A DNA stretch of 40,874 bases from PR03 sp031362725. GTDB taxonomy: Bacteria; Myxococcota_A; UBA9160; PR03. A model generated the notes under the pieces. The model was not told the origin of the DNA. It worked only from the letters and a program-made list of their open reading frames with translations, and did not search any database. The position numbers were made by a program, and so were the translations under genes. The number at the start of each line of letters is the position of its first letter. The stretch's first letter is position 1. Of the stretch, positions 23,411 through 32,568 are shown piece by piece. The DNA lies in contig JANLTC010000113.1 of NCBI GenBank assembly GCA_031362725.1, positions 1 to 40,874 on the forward strand. The letters run 5' to 3'.

Positions 23411-24486
23411 GCCGACCTCACGCCGCGCAAGGGCGCCGCCGCGTCGAGCCCGGACTCGATCACCGACGCGATCTCCGGGAGCGGCAACACCGCGTCGACC
23501 GCTCCGCTGCGAATCGCCTGATGGGGCATGCCGAACACGACTGCGGTCTGCTCCGACTCGGCCACCACGTGTCCCCCCGCCTGCTTGATCGCGAGAACGC
23601 CCTCGCGGCCGTCGTCGCCCATGCCGGTGAGAACGATGCCGAGCAGATCGGCGCCGAACTGCTTCGCGGCCGACGTGAAGAGCCGGTCGACTGCCGGCGC
23701 GTACTTGTCGCCCGGCAACGCGTCGGCGAGGCGGGCAACGACGCGGTTGCCGTCGCGCTCGAGTTCGAGGTGTCGCCCGCCCGGCGCAACCAACACCGAA
23801 CCCGGGAGCGGCACGTCTCCGTCCTCGGCCTCGCGCGCTGCGAACGACGTGAGCCGGTCGATGCGCTCGGCGAAGCCACGCGTGAATCCCGCCGGCATGT
23901 GCTGGCAGATCAGCACGGCCACCGGTGGCGCCTCGACGAAAGTACCGAGGATCTGCATCAGCGCGGCGGGCCCGCCGGTCGACGACCCGATCGCCACCAC
24001 ACGCGGAGCCGTCGCGGTGCGCTGCTTCTTGACGCCGCGCAGTGGCGGACCGGAGTCGAGTCGCGCGCGTACCTTTTCGATGCGGAGCTGGCGGATCGCG
24101 TGGACCTTGTGCAGCAGCTCCTGCTCGATCGTTTCGAGTTCGGCTCCGGCGCGCGGAGTCGGTTTCGCGATGAAGTCGACCGCGCCAAAGTCGAGTGCGC
24201 GGAACACGTCCTGCTCACCATTGCGGCCGCTGATCACGATCACCGGCGTCGCGCAGCGACTCATCACCAGGCGCAGGAACGTGAAGCCGTCCATGCGCGG
24301 CATCTCGAGATCGAGCGTGATCAGGTCGGGACGCAGCTCGAGCGTCTTGCGCAGCGCCTCCTCGCCGTCGCGCGCGGCTGCCACCACCTCGACGAGCGGC
24401 GAGCGCTCGAGCATGCGCGTGATCGTGCGGCGGCTGAACGCCGAGTCGTCGATCACCAGCACGCGGATCGGGGCGACGACGCTCAC
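23407..24486 (-). CDS. cheB: CheB protein-glutamate methylesterase response regulator
   Basis: CheB removes methyl groups from MCPs when phosphorylated by CheA. The 359-residue protein has a receiver (acidic D13-D14, phosphoacceptor D59 in TLDLEMPRMDG, lysine in IAKPT), a linker, and a methylesterase domain with the catalytic serine in GSSTGGPAAL (about 169), histidine in CQHMPAGFT (196) and aspartate in GMGDDGREG (291-292). The GTG start overlaps the cheR stop. Together with CheR it gives the cluster a full adaptation system. Confidence 0.95.
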   Translation of the reverse strand: MSVVAPIRVLVIDDSAFSRRTITRMLERSPLVEVVAAARDGEEALRKTLELRPDLITLDLEMPRMDGFTFLRLVMSRCATPVIVISGRNGEQDVFRALDFGAVDFIAKPTPRAGAELETIEQELLHKVHAIRQLRIEKVRARLDSGPPLRGVKKQRTATAPRVVAIGSSTGGPAALMQILGTFVEAPPVAVLICQHMPAGFTRGFAERIDRLTSFAAREAEDGDVPLPGSVLVAPGGRHLELERDGNRVVARLADALPGDKYAPAVDRLFTSAAKQFGADLLGIVLTGMGDDGREGVLAIKQAGGHVVAESEQTAVVFGMPHQAIRSGAVDAVLPLPEIASVIESGLDAAAPLRGVRSA

Positions 24487-25409
24487 GCGCCACTCCGGCG
24501 ATCGATCCGCGCCAGCGTGCGCTCGGCCGTCTCGTGCCACGGGTCGCTCTCCGCCGGCTTGCGGTAGACCATGTCGTGGCGCAGATGCTTGAGTTCGAAG
24601 TCGGTCGAGAGATTGATCAGCGACTCGGAATGGCCGAGCAGCAGGAAACCGCCGGGCTTCAGCTTGTGGTGGAAGTTCAGCACCACGCGTCGCTTGGTCT
24701 CGATGTCGAAGTAGATGATCACGTTGCGGCACAGGATCACGTCGAGCGATCCGAGCAGCGCCGAGCGCGACTCATCGAGCAGATTCAGATGCGCGAAGGA
24801 AACGTGCTTCTTGATCTCGTCGGAGATCCGGAACAAGCCGTCCTTCTCGCTGAAGTACTTCTCGCGCAGGAACGGATCGATCTGGCGGAAGGATGCCTCC
24901 CGGTAGATTCCGCGCCGCGCCTTGTGCAGCATCTGCCTCGAGATGTCCGACGCGTAGACGCGCAAGTCGCGGCCGGGCAACAGACCCGCTTCCTGTGCCA
25001 ACAGCACGATCGAGTAAGGCTCCTCGCCGCTCGAGCAGCCCGCACTCCAGATCGACACGGGCATTGCGCCAGCGCCACCGCGGCGGGCCTGCAGGCTCGG
25101 GATGATCTCCTCGATCAGCGCCCGCAGCTGCGCCCGCTCGCGCAGGAAGTAGGTTTCGTTGGTGGTGAGGTTGTCGATCGCCCAGGTCAGCTCGCCTTCG
25201 CCGCTGGTGTCGTTGCGCAGCGCGTAGTGGTAGGCGTTGAACGAACGCAACCCGAGCTCCGCACAGCGGCGCGCGATGCGACGTTCGAGCAGGTAGCGGG
25301 ACTCCTGCCCGAAATGAAGGCCGCAGTGCGCCTTGAAGAACTCCGCAAACATGCGGAACTCCGAATCGCTCATTGCGAGCTCGTCCGTCTTGCCGGGAGC
25401 GCCCACCAT
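24483..25409 (-). CDS. cheR: CheR chemotaxis protein methyltransferase
   Basis: CheR methylates glutamates of MCPs using S-adenosylmethionine. The 308-residue product has the N-terminal helical domain (FKAHCGLHFGQESRYLLERR), the TTNETYFLRE motif, the SAM-binding IWSAGCSSGEEPYSI and the DVILCRNVIIYFD motif. The ATG at 25409 lies ten bases after the HEAT gene stop; a second ATG at 25373 is also possible. No C-terminal TPR extension is present, so the protein is the short form. Confidence 0.94.
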   Translation of the reverse strand: MVGAPGKTDELAMSDSEFRMFAEFFKAHCGLHFGQESRYLLERRIARRCAELGLRSFNAYHYALRNDTSGEGELTWAIDNLTTNETYFLRERAQLRALIEEIIPSLQARRGGAGAMPVSIWSAGCSSGEEPYSIVLLAQEAGLLPGRDLRVYASDISRQMLHKARRGIYREASFRQIDPFLREKYFSEKDGLFRISDEIKKHVSFAHLNLLDESRSALLGSLDVILCRNVIIYFDIETKRRVVLNFHHKLKPGGFLLLGHSESLINLSTDFELKHLRHDMVYRKPAESDPWHETAERTLARIDRRSGA

Positions 25410-25419
25410 CGTCCCTCGG

Positions 25420-27537
25420 CTACGCCTCCTCGAGACGTTCGAGGGCGCGCAACAGCGAACCCCGCACGAACTCGTCCTTCTCACCGTCGAGGCAGCGCAA
25501 GAAGCGCGGTAGCGCCGCCCTGGTGCGCCGTTCCGCGAGCGCCTCGATCGCACTCGCGCGAATCGCCCAGTGGGCGTGCGCAAGCAGCGGAATCAGCGCT
25601 GCGACGTCGCTCTCGACACCGTGGCTGCGAATGCAACGCACGGCACTCTGTACGATTTCAGGATCGGCGTGCCCGAGTACCTCGCGTATCGGCTCGAGCG
25701 GCAGCAGCGGCGCGATCTGCTCGAACGCCTCGACGGCGGCGAGCACCACGGGGCCTTGATCGCCGAGCGCGCGGACCAGGAGGTCCCGCACGCGCGGTAG
25801 CGACGCGTCGGCAGCGCTCCGATCCTGGAATTCGGCGATCGCGCGCACCGCGGCCGCGCGCACGCTGCTGTCGTCGTCGCAGAGCAGTCGCTCGAGCAGA
25901 TCGAGCGCCCCCGGATCGTCGCCCGCTCCGAGCGCGGCCGCAGCGGCCATGCGCACCGCTTCCGCTTCGTCGGCGAGCGCCAGGCGCAGCGCTTCGGAAC
26001 GGGCGTCGCCCGGCATCCGCGCGAGCGCAGCCACGGCGGCACGCCGCACAGCTGCACTCGGATCCTGCATCAGGAGCGCCATCAGCGAGCCGTGATGCGA
26101 CGCTCCGACCTCGCCGAGGACCCGGGCGGTCGCCAGGCGAACCGGCTCGGCGGCCGTCTCGAAGGAGGCCGCAAGCAGGTCGATGGCCAGATTCGGGTCG
26201 GCGCGCACCCCCGACGTCCCCACCGGCGACGTGGCGATCCTCACCAGTGCGTCGATCAGCGCGGCGCGCTCCGCTTCCGCGTCCGGCTCCAGATCGTCCG
26301 TGACGAGTTGCAGGCGGCGGACCAGCGAAACCATCGCGGTGGGCTCGCCGCGACACGCCAGGGCCCTGGCTGCGGCGCCGCGCAGCGCTGGATCCGACTC
26401 GTCGAGCGCAACCAGCAGACGCGCGGTGCCGCGCGCCCCGAGCGTGCGGCCGAGCACGTCGCAGGCCTGTGTGCGCAGTTCGCCATCGAGCGCGTCCCAG
26501 TGCCGATCGAGGTGTTCCTCGGCGGTGTCGCCGAGGCTCTCGAGTGCACCGAGCGCAACCGCGGCGAGCGCTTCGTCTGCGCGCGCCGCGCGCAGCAACG
26601 GGAGCACCACATCGCCGGTCGCCGCGATTCCCAGAAACTGGGCGAGCAGCAGCCTCGTGCCGAGATCGGCCTCCGCGAGTCGCAGCACGGCGTCGTCGAG
26701 CGTCGCAGGGGTGGCGCGCGCCGCGCCGCGAATTCGCGCGCAGAGTGCGCCCGTATCGTCGGGAGCGGCGTGCGCCACGATGCGCAGCAGCGCTTCGATC
26801 GCCGCCTCACGCGTCGCGCGCGAGGCCGACTCGATTCCCTTCAGCAACACTTCCAGCCCTTCGGGATCCGCCGTGCGGCCGAGCACTGCAAAGGCGACCG
26901 GGCGCAGCAGCGGGTCGGCGATGGCGGAGGCGAGATCCTGCGCGGTGAGCGGCGCTTCGAGTCGCGCGAGCCCGCGCAGCGCGGCAAAACGAACCATCGG
27001 CTCTTCGCGCTCGCCGAGCGCCGTCGCGGTGAGCGCGGCCAGCGCCGCGGCGCCACCGATCGCGGCAAGCGCGTCGGCGGCCGCGCCGCGCACGTTCGGA
27101 TCCTCGTCGGAGAGCAGCGCCGCGAGCCGCGGCGCGCCACGCTCGCTGCCGATGCCGGCCAACGCGTCGACCACGAGCTTGCGAACGTCGACGTCCGCGC
27201 TGTTGCTCGCTGCGAGCAGCGCGTCGACCATGCGACGCCCGATGCGGACCAACGCCTCGACCGCCGCGTTGCGGCGACCGGGATTCTCGCCGTCGCTCAG
27301 CGCGCCGAGCAGATGATCCGCGACCGGCCAGTCTTCGGGCGCGCCCGCGAGACACTCGACCGCAGCCTTGCGAACGCGCCAGCTCGGATCGCCGAGGCTG
27401 TCCGCCAGCACCGGCAGCGCCTCGTCGGCCGGCAATATCACCACGCGCTCGATCGCGAGCCGGCGCACTTCCTCGTCGCCACTGGCAAGATCGTGGCGAA
27501 TGCTTTCGCGTTCGCGCGGATCGAGCGGCTCGCTCAA
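25420..27537 (-). CDS. HEAT-repeat protein in the chemosensory cluster
   Basis: The 705-residue protein is a solenoid of roughly twenty HEAT-like repeats, each about 30-35 residues with the pattern of a helix pair and VRxAAVxAL consensus: for example WRVRKAAVECLAG, NAAVEALVRIG, VRGAAADALAAIGG, VRRAAVAALARMPG, VRMAAAAALGAGDD, VRAAAVRAIAEF. No enzyme motif or signal peptide is seen. The TTG start overlaps the previous stop as TTGA. HEAT proteins serve as scaffolds; genes of this kind sit in chemosensory clusters of delta-type bacteria, so it may organise Che proteins, which is inference. Confidence 0.88.
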   Translation of the reverse strand: MSEPLDPRERESIRHDLASGDEEVRRLAIERVVILPADEALPVLADSLGDPSWRVRKAAVECLAGAPEDWPVADHLLGALSDGENPGRRNAAVEALVRIGRRMVDALLAASNSADVDVRKLVVDALAGIGSERGAPRLAALLSDEDPNVRGAAADALAAIGGAAALAALTATALGEREEPMVRFAALRGLARLEAPLTAQDLASAIADPLLRPVAFAVLGRTADPEGLEVLLKGIESASRATREAAIEALLRIVAHAAPDDTGALCARIRGAARATPATLDDAVLRLAEADLGTRLLLAQFLGIAATGDVVLPLLRAARADEALAAVALGALESLGDTAEEHLDRHWDALDGELRTQACDVLGRTLGARGTARLLVALDESDPALRGAAARALACRGEPTAMVSLVRRLQLVTDDLEPDAEAERAALIDALVRIATSPVGTSGVRADPNLAIDLLAASFETAAEPVRLATARVLGEVGASHHGSLMALLMQDPSAAVRRAAVAALARMPGDARSEALRLALADEAEAVRMAAAAALGAGDDPGALDLLERLLCDDDSSVRAAAVRAIAEFQDRSAADASLPRVRDLLVRALGDQGPVVLAAVEAFEQIAPLLPLEPIREVLGHADPEIVQSAVRCIRSHGVESDVAALIPLLAHAHWAIRASAIEALAERRTRAALPRFLRCLDGEKDEFVRGSLLRALERLEEA

Positions 27538-28784
27538 GACATCCCCCGCGCGCGTGCCACGCGCACCAGTTCGTCGGCGAGGAAGTCGCGCTCGTCGCGC
27601 ACCTGCACGTCGATGCGCTCGCGGAAGAGCGCGCCCCCCTCGTTCAGCTCGTCGCGCATCGCTTCCAGCACACCGCCGCTGCGCACGGCGGCGCTGAACT
27701 TCGCTTCGTTGTAGAGGACGATGTCCGAAACGATGATGCGCGCCAGCCGTTCGGCCTGCGCGCGCTCGGCAGCGAGTGGGGTCGCGGTGACGCCGATGCG
27801 ACCGACCGCGACCGGTTGCGACGCCCGCGCCGCGGGCTCGCCAGTCTGCGCGATCGGTCGGACAGCGGCTGCGGGTGCCTCGTGGCCACTTGCCATCGCT
27901 GCACTTCGCTCGGCGCCGACTCGTTGCGCGGCGCCTTGCAGCTGAGCTTGCCCGGCTTCGCTCGGCGTCGCGGTCCGCAACGCTTCGGGCGCAAACTCCG
28001 CAGTCGGATCCGGGGCCTGGCTGCTCCGGCGGCTCCGCAGATCGAAGCCGAGGCCGGCGAGCCAGTCGAGTAGCGCAACCGGCAGCTTCGCGCCTTCAAC
28101 GTAGAAGTCGGCACCGTACATTTCGGTCGGGGCGCGGCGATAGCGGTCGTCACGATGGATCGCGCCCATCAGACACACATGCGTGACTCGCAGACTCTCA
28201 TTGCGCTTGATCAGCTCGCAGACCTGGAAGCCGAACATCTTCGGCAACGCAGCGTCGAGCACGACGGCCCGCGGCAGCGCTCGCTGGATCGACAGGATCG
28301 CCTCGACACCGTCGTGCGCGACGAGAACCTGCATGCCCTCGCCTTCGAGTGTTTCGGCGATGCGCTTGCAGGCATCGGGATCCGGGTGCGCGATCAGGAT
28401 CAGCCGCGACTGGTCGAATTGCGGGGTGGCGTGCGAGGGTGCGGACGTGTGCGATGCGGATCCGCTGTCCTGCGATTCTAGTTCGCGGTGTGGCGGTACG
28501 GATCGGCCTTCGGCCGCTAGGGGTTGGTTGCTCGGAGTGAAGGCGGCCTTCTGGGCTTCGCTCGCCGCCGGCACGCTGCGCGCGACGCCGCCCAAAGCCG
28601 CGGCGTCGCTCGCACGGGCTTCCTCTCCGGACGTGACTTGGTTGGCCGGAGCCGGTTGCTCCGCGGGGAGACGAACGCGGAAGACGGCACTGCATTGGCT
28701 GCAGCGCAATCGCGCGCCTTCCGGACCGAGCCGCTCGGGCTCGACTCGATAGCGGGTTTGGCACTTCGGACACGCCGCGATCAT
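27534..28784 (-). CDS. zinc-ribbon plus receiver-domain protein
   Basis: The 416-residue product opens with an MJ0042-type zinc ribbon (C5, C8, C28 and C31: CPKCQTRYRV and CSQCSAVFRV). A low-complexity linker follows (about 40-120), then a receiver-like domain (127-245) with D177 in AVVLDAALPKMFGF as the likely phosphoacceptor; the usual KP motif is replaced by GAKLP. A second polar linker (250-345) precedes a conserved-looking helical C-terminal domain (IIVSDIVLYNEAKFSAAV, DFLADELVRVARARG). Linkers carry peptides resembling the PhoH tail repeats (AARSVPAASEAQ-like). Coupled by four-base overlaps to both neighbours. Confidence 0.85.
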   Translation of the reverse strand: MIAACPKCQTRYRVEPERLGPEGARLRCSQCSAVFRVRLPAEQPAPANQVTSGEEARASDAAALGGVARSVPAASEAQKAAFTPSNQPLAAEGRSVPPHRELESQDSGSASHTSAPSHATPQFDQSRLILIAHPDPDACKRIAETLEGEGMQVLVAHDGVEAILSIQRALPRAVVLDAALPKMFGFQVCELIKRNESLRVTHVCLMGAIHRDDRYRRAPTEMYGADFYVEGAKLPVALLDWLAGLGFDLRSRRSSQAPDPTAEFAPEALRTATPSEAGQAQLQGAAQRVGAERSAAMASGHEAPAAAVRPIAQTGEPAARASQPVAVGRIGVTATPLAAERAQAERLARIIVSDIVLYNEAKFSAAVRSGGVLEAMRDELNEGGALFRERIDVQVRDERDFLADELVRVARARGMS

Positions 28785-28981
28785 CTCCGACTCCTCTCAG
28801 GGCGCTGCTTCCGCAGCGGCCCCGATTGCTCGGCCGCAGCGCGCAGGATCCCTGCCGATTCTCTGCTCATATCGGCCATCGTGCGAAAGGACTGAGCCTG
28901 TGCCCGCTGGATTCCCTCCCGATGGCCCGACTTGGCATGGCCGCCTGCGGGCCCGCGAACCAACACTGGCGGAACCGTCAT
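28781..28981 (-). CDS. small hypothetical protein, 66 residues
   Basis: ATG at 28981 overlaps the cheW stop as ATGA, and the TGA at 28781 overlaps the ATG of the zinc-ribbon gene, again as ATGA. If it were not a gene the cluster would have a 193-base hole unlike the rest of the operon. The product is basic and polar, with a possible amphipathic helix SFRTMADMSRESAGILRAAA and no signal peptide, membrane segment or cysteine. No family is recognised. The double overlap argues for a real translated gene; composition alone would not. Confidence 0.55.
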   Translation of the reverse strand: MTVPPVLVRGPAGGHAKSGHREGIQRAQAQSFRTMADMSRESAGILRAAAEQSGPLRKQRPERSRR

Positions 28982-29472
28982 TGAGCGGCCTCCTTCGGCG
29001 GCTCTTCTCGTAGACCCGATCGAAACACGCTTTCGAGCACGGACTCGAGCGCGAGCACCAGCACGGGCGGCAGGCCGGGCCGGCGCACCACCGCGCGGAT
29101 CGCGTCGTAGCCAGCCTGCGTGACGAGTTCGGGCGGCGCTTGCACATCGCTTCCGGCGACCGCCAATACCTCGGAGGCCGCATCGGCGCGCAGACCGAAG
29201 GCCAATCCGCTGATCTCGACGATCGCGATGCGGACCGTCGCCGCCTCGGCGATCGGCGCGCCGCCGAGTGCGCGCCCGAGATCAACGACCGGCACGATCA
29301 CGCCGCGCAGATCGATCACACCTTCGACGAGGTCGGGCGCGCGCGGCAGCGGCGTCAGCGTTTGCGCACGGACGATCTCGCGAATCTGTTGCACGTCTAC
29401 GCCGTAGACCTGGCCCCGCACCTCGAGGCACGCGAGCTCGACGAGCGTCTCGTCGATTCCGGTCTGCATCAT
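28978..29472 (-). CDS. cheW: CheW-like coupling protein (first of two)
   Basis: A 164-residue CheW-domain protein: ELACLEVRGQVYGVDVQQIREI, the PLPRAPDLVEGVIDLRGVIVPVVDLG core that contacts CheA and receptors, and IVEISGLAFGLRADAASEVL. Start taken at the first of two tandem ATGs at 29472. It lies 13 bases after the other cheW. Two different CheW proteins suggest separate coupling to receptor and to an accessory complex, or array stoichiometry control. Confidence 0.9.
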   Translation of the reverse strand: MMQTGIDETLVELACLEVRGQVYGVDVQQIREIVRAQTLTPLPRAPDLVEGVIDLRGVIVPVVDLGRALGGAPIAEAATVRIAIVEISGLAFGLRADAASEVLAVAGSDVQAPPELVTQAGYDAIRAVVRRPGLPPVLVLALESVLESVFRSGLREEPPKEAAQ

Positions 29473-29485
29473 CCCGCCAGCCCCG

Positions 29486-30001
29486 CTAAGCGCCGACGCC
29501 GAGGTCGAGTACGCGTTCCACGTCGAATACCGACACGAAGTGATCACCGTGCGGCGCGAGCCCGACGACGGTCCCGGCGTCGCGCCCGGTCGGGCGGCGC
29601 AGTGCGTCGTCGCGCAGCCGCATCACTTCGCTCACGCGGTCGACGAGCAGCCCCGCCATTTGCCCCTCTTCGCCGTGCAGTACCACGATGCGACGGCGCG
29701 GGCTCGCGGTAGACATGGGCGGCAGCCCGAGGCGCAAGCGCAGATCGATCACCTGCACGATCTCACCGCGTAGCGACAACACGCCGCACACCGCCGCCGG
29801 CATGTGGGGTACCGGCGTGATCGGGCGCAAGCGCACGATCTCGCGGACGCGATCGACGGGAAGCGCATACGGGTCGTCGTCGAGCCATAGCACCAGCAGC
29901 TCGAGCAGCGTCACGCGCTCGACGACGACGTCGCCGCGCTGCGCCGCGCCGCGCGCCAGCTGCTCGAAGGGCCCCGCAGCCGCTTCGCCTGCGACGCTCA
30001 T
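29486..30001 (-). CDS. cheW: CheW-like coupling protein (second copy)
   Basis: A 171-residue CheW-domain protein with a 30-residue N-terminal extension before LLVLWLDDDPYALPVDRVRE. The core reads ITPVPHMPAAVCGVLSLRGE and VQVIDLRLRLGLPP, then VVLHGEEGQMAGLLVDRVSE. The ATG at 30001 overlaps the cheA stop as ATGA. It is clearly diverged from the neighbouring CheW, so the pair is not a recent duplication. Confidence 0.9.
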   Translation of the reverse strand: MSVAGEAAAGPFEQLARGAAQRGDVVVERVTLLELLVLWLDDDPYALPVDRVREIVRLRPITPVPHMPAAVCGVLSLRGEIVQVIDLRLRLGLPPMSTASPRRRIVVLHGEEGQMAGLLVDRVSEVMRLRDDALRRPTGRDAGTVVGLAPHGDHFVSVFDVERVLDLGVGA

Positions 30002-32082
30002 GCGGCCTCGCGGCGCTTGGCGGCATCTTCGACGAGCGACGCGACATCGAGCACGAGCACGGTGCCGAGGTCGCCGAGTTCCGTCGCGCCGGCGATTCCG
30101 CGAATGCTTCGAACGGGCCCCTGGATCGGCTTGATGACGGCGTCTTGCTGCGTTTCGAGCCGGTCGACGAGCAAGCCGAGGCGCAGATCGCCGAGCCCGA
30201 CGATCACGACGGCCTGGCGGGCGCCGGGCGCTGGCGCGGCGAGTCCGAACTCGGTGTGCAGCCGGCGCAGCGCCAGCGGTTCGCCGCGCAGATTGAGGAA
30301 CTCGCGGCCCTCGCTGCGCTGAATCGCCGCCGCGTCGACGAGCATCGTCTCCAGCACCGTCGTCAGCGGGATCGCGAAGCGCTGGTCCGCGACGCCGACG
30401 GTGAGCGCGCGAATGATCGCGAGGGTGATGGGCAACGTGAAGACGATGGTAGTGCCGCGGCCGAGCTGCGAATCGACGCGCACCAGACCCCCGAGTGCCG
30501 TCACGTTCTCGCGTACCACATCCATCCCGACGCCGCGGCCGCTCGTCTCGGTCACCGATGCGGAGGTCGAAAGTCCGGGCGCGAAGATCAGGTCGAGAAT
30601 CTCGGCACGCGAGAGCACCGTGTCGCGTTCGACGAGGCCGAGCGCGCACGCGCGCTGCTGCACGGCGTCGGGGTCGATGCCGCGGCCGTCGTCTGCCACC
30701 TCGATCACGACGTGATTCCCGCGTGGAACCGCTTCGAGACGGATCGAACCCTCGGCAGGCTTGCCGGCCGCACTGCGCTCTTCGCGCGACTCGATGGCGT
30801 GGTCGAAGGCATTGCGCACCACGTGCATCAGCGGATCAGCGAGCTGTTCGACGATCAGTTTGTCGAGTTCGGTGTCGCCACCCCGAATCTCGAGCCGCAC
30901 GTCCCTGCCGAGATCGCGACGCAACCGACGCACCACGCGCGACAGCTTCTCGAAGACCTGGCGCAGTGGCACCATGCGCACCTCGAGCACGCCCGCCTGC
31001 AGGTCGGCGAGACGCCGCTCGAGCGCCTTGTGCACTTTCGAAAGCTCGCGACCGACGCGGGCAGTGGCCGGGTCCGCGAGCAGCCGGTCGGCGAGTGCGC
31101 CGATCGCGCCGCGCTGGATCACCAACTCGCCAACGAGATTCATCAGCTCGTCGAGCTTGCGGATATCGACGCGAACCGTGTCGCTGATCGACTTCAGCGA
31201 CTCGAGGTCGCCGCCACCTTCCGCGCGCGCCGCGTCGGCGAGCGGTGCGGCGCGCGGCAACTCGGCAAGCACGGCGGAGTCGGTCGCTTGGTTCGGCGAC
31301 GGCGACGGATCGCTCCGGCCCGCGCACATCGCGCGGACCGTGGCGTTCGGGACGTCGATGCACGCGCCGAGCGCGGTCGCATCGCAGTCGGTGGCGACCA
31401 GCAGCGAGAAACGGATCTGCGAATCGGGAGAATCCCCGGGCGCCGGCAGCGTCGAGAGGACCTCGCCGACCTCGCGTACCGCGCGCGTCAGTTCCGACAG
31501 TCCTTCCTCGAAACAGAGGATCTCGAAGCTCGCTTCGACGAGGTGGATCGCGCGACCGCTGCGCAGACTCTCCCGCAGCCGGTGCTCCTCATACTCGGTG
31601 AGCGCGCGCAGCACGGTGGCGTCGATTCCATCGAGGACGTCGGCAGCGGCCGGCGCGGGCTCAACGACGAGTGCCGCGACGATGCGCGCAATCAGCGAAT
31701 GCACCTGCGCCGCGGCGCCGGCGGCATGGTCTCCACCTTCGCTGTCGAGCAGGCCCGCAACCAACTCGACGCCCTCATCGAGCAACGAGAGCGCGGGCGC
31801 ACCGGGCGGCAGCCGCCCCATGCGCAGCCCATCGAGGATGTCTTCCATGTGATGCGCGAGTTCGCTCACGCCCTCGAACCCGAACATTCCGGCGATGCCC
31901 TTCAGCGAGTGCGCCGAGCGGAACAGTCGATTGGCGAGTTCGGGGTCGAGTCGGCCACCTGCGCGCGCGTCCGCGAGATCGGCCAGGTCGGCGCGCATGC
32001 GATCGAGGATCTCCTCGACCTCGGAAACGAACTCGCGCGTTGCCCGGGTGCGCGCCTGCTTTTGCGTGCGACGCGCAGCCAC
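29998..32082 (-). CDS. cheA: CheA chemotaxis histidine kinase
   Basis: The 694-residue kinase has an HPt domain with the phosphorylated histidine H58 in RSAHSLKGIAGMFGF, a variable middle region (about 150-290), the dimerisation segment (VRVDIRKLDELMNLVGELVI), the ATPase domain with HVVRNAFDHAIE, VADDGRGID and SGRGVGMDVV boxes, and a C-terminal CheW-like domain (about 550-690). It has a single HPt and no attached receiver. GTG start at 32082, eight bases after the cheY stop, with GGGGAG upstream. It phosphorylates the two CheY proteins and CheB of the cluster. Confidence 0.96.
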   Translation of the reverse strand: MAARRTQKQARTRATREFVSEVEEILDRMRADLADLADARAGGRLDPELANRLFRSAHSLKGIAGMFGFEGVSELAHHMEDILDGLRMGRLPPGAPALSLLDEGVELVAGLLDSEGGDHAAGAAAQVHSLIARIVAALVVEPAPAAADVLDGIDATVLRALTEYEEHRLRESLRSGRAIHLVEASFEILCFEEGLSELTRAVREVGEVLSTLPAPGDSPDSQIRFSLLVATDCDATALGACIDVPNATVRAMCAGRSDPSPSPNQATDSAVLAELPRAAPLADAARAEGGGDLESLKSISDTVRVDIRKLDELMNLVGELVIQRGAIGALADRLLADPATARVGRELSKVHKALERRLADLQAGVLEVRMVPLRQVFEKLSRVVRRLRRDLGRDVRLEIRGGDTELDKLIVEQLADPLMHVVRNAFDHAIESREERSAAGKPAEGSIRLEAVPRGNHVVIEVADDGRGIDPDAVQQRACALGLVERDTVLSRAEILDLIFAPGLSTSASVTETSGRGVGMDVVRENVTALGGLVRVDSQLGRGTTIVFTLPITLAIIRALTVGVADQRFAIPLTTVLETMLVDAAAIQRSEGREFLNLRGEPLALRRLHTEFGLAAPAPGARQAVVIVGLGDLRLGLLVDRLETQQDAVIKPIQGPVRSIRGIAGATELGDLGTVLVLDVASLVEDAAKRREAA

Positions 32083-32090
32083 GGCGCCGG

Positions 32091-32474
32091 CTACTCCCCG
32101 CGCGCCTTCTCGAGCAGCGTTTTCGCCGTGCGACGCAGCGCCGCCGGGTCGAACGGCTTCACGAGATAGGCGTCGGCGCCGAGTTCGAGACCCTTTTCGC
32201 GGTCACGCTCCGAACCCTCGGTCGAGATGATCAGCATCGGGATCGAGCGATACGCAGCGTTGCGACGGACGAACGAGATCAGCTCGAGTCCATTGATGTC
32301 GGGCATGTTGATGTCGGTCACGATCAGGTCGTAGTCGCCGCGCGGCAGCTCGCGCAACGCTTCGAAGCCGCTCGCCGCCTCGGTGATCCGCACCGGCATC
32401 CCGATGTCTTCGAGCGCCGACACGACGAGCGATCGCATCGTCGGGGAGTCCTCCACGATCAGGATGTGATGCAC
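32091..32474 (-). CDS. cheY: CheY-like single-domain response regulator
   Basis: A 127-residue receiver: acidic E8-D9, phosphoacceptor D54 in VTDINMPDINGLEL, switch region in LIISTEG and lysine K106 in YLVKPFD. GTG start at 32474 with GGGAGAG six bases upstream; a longer frame upstream adds a basic, arginine-rich tail that looks like non-coding read-through. It precedes cheA by eight bases. It is not a close copy of the cheY at 22555. Confidence 0.92.
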   Translation of the reverse strand: MHHILIVEDSPTMRSLVVSALEDIGMPVRITEAASGFEALRELPRGDYDLIVTDINMPDINGLELISFVRRNAAYRSIPMLIISTEGSERDREKGLELGADAYLVKPFDPAALRRTAKTLLEKARGE

Positions 32475-32568
32475 GCAGCCTCTCCCTGGGACGTCGCGCG
32501 GACGGGCGTGTCGGACCCACCGCGGTATCGGTCGGGCCCTCGGCACGCTTGAGAATCCGCGACCGGCG

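Noticed and set aside
30145..32169. 674-codon plus-strand frame opposite cheA
   Set aside because: A mirror of the cheA coding strand; histidine-, arginine- and aspartate-rich translation typical of antisense GC-rich reading.
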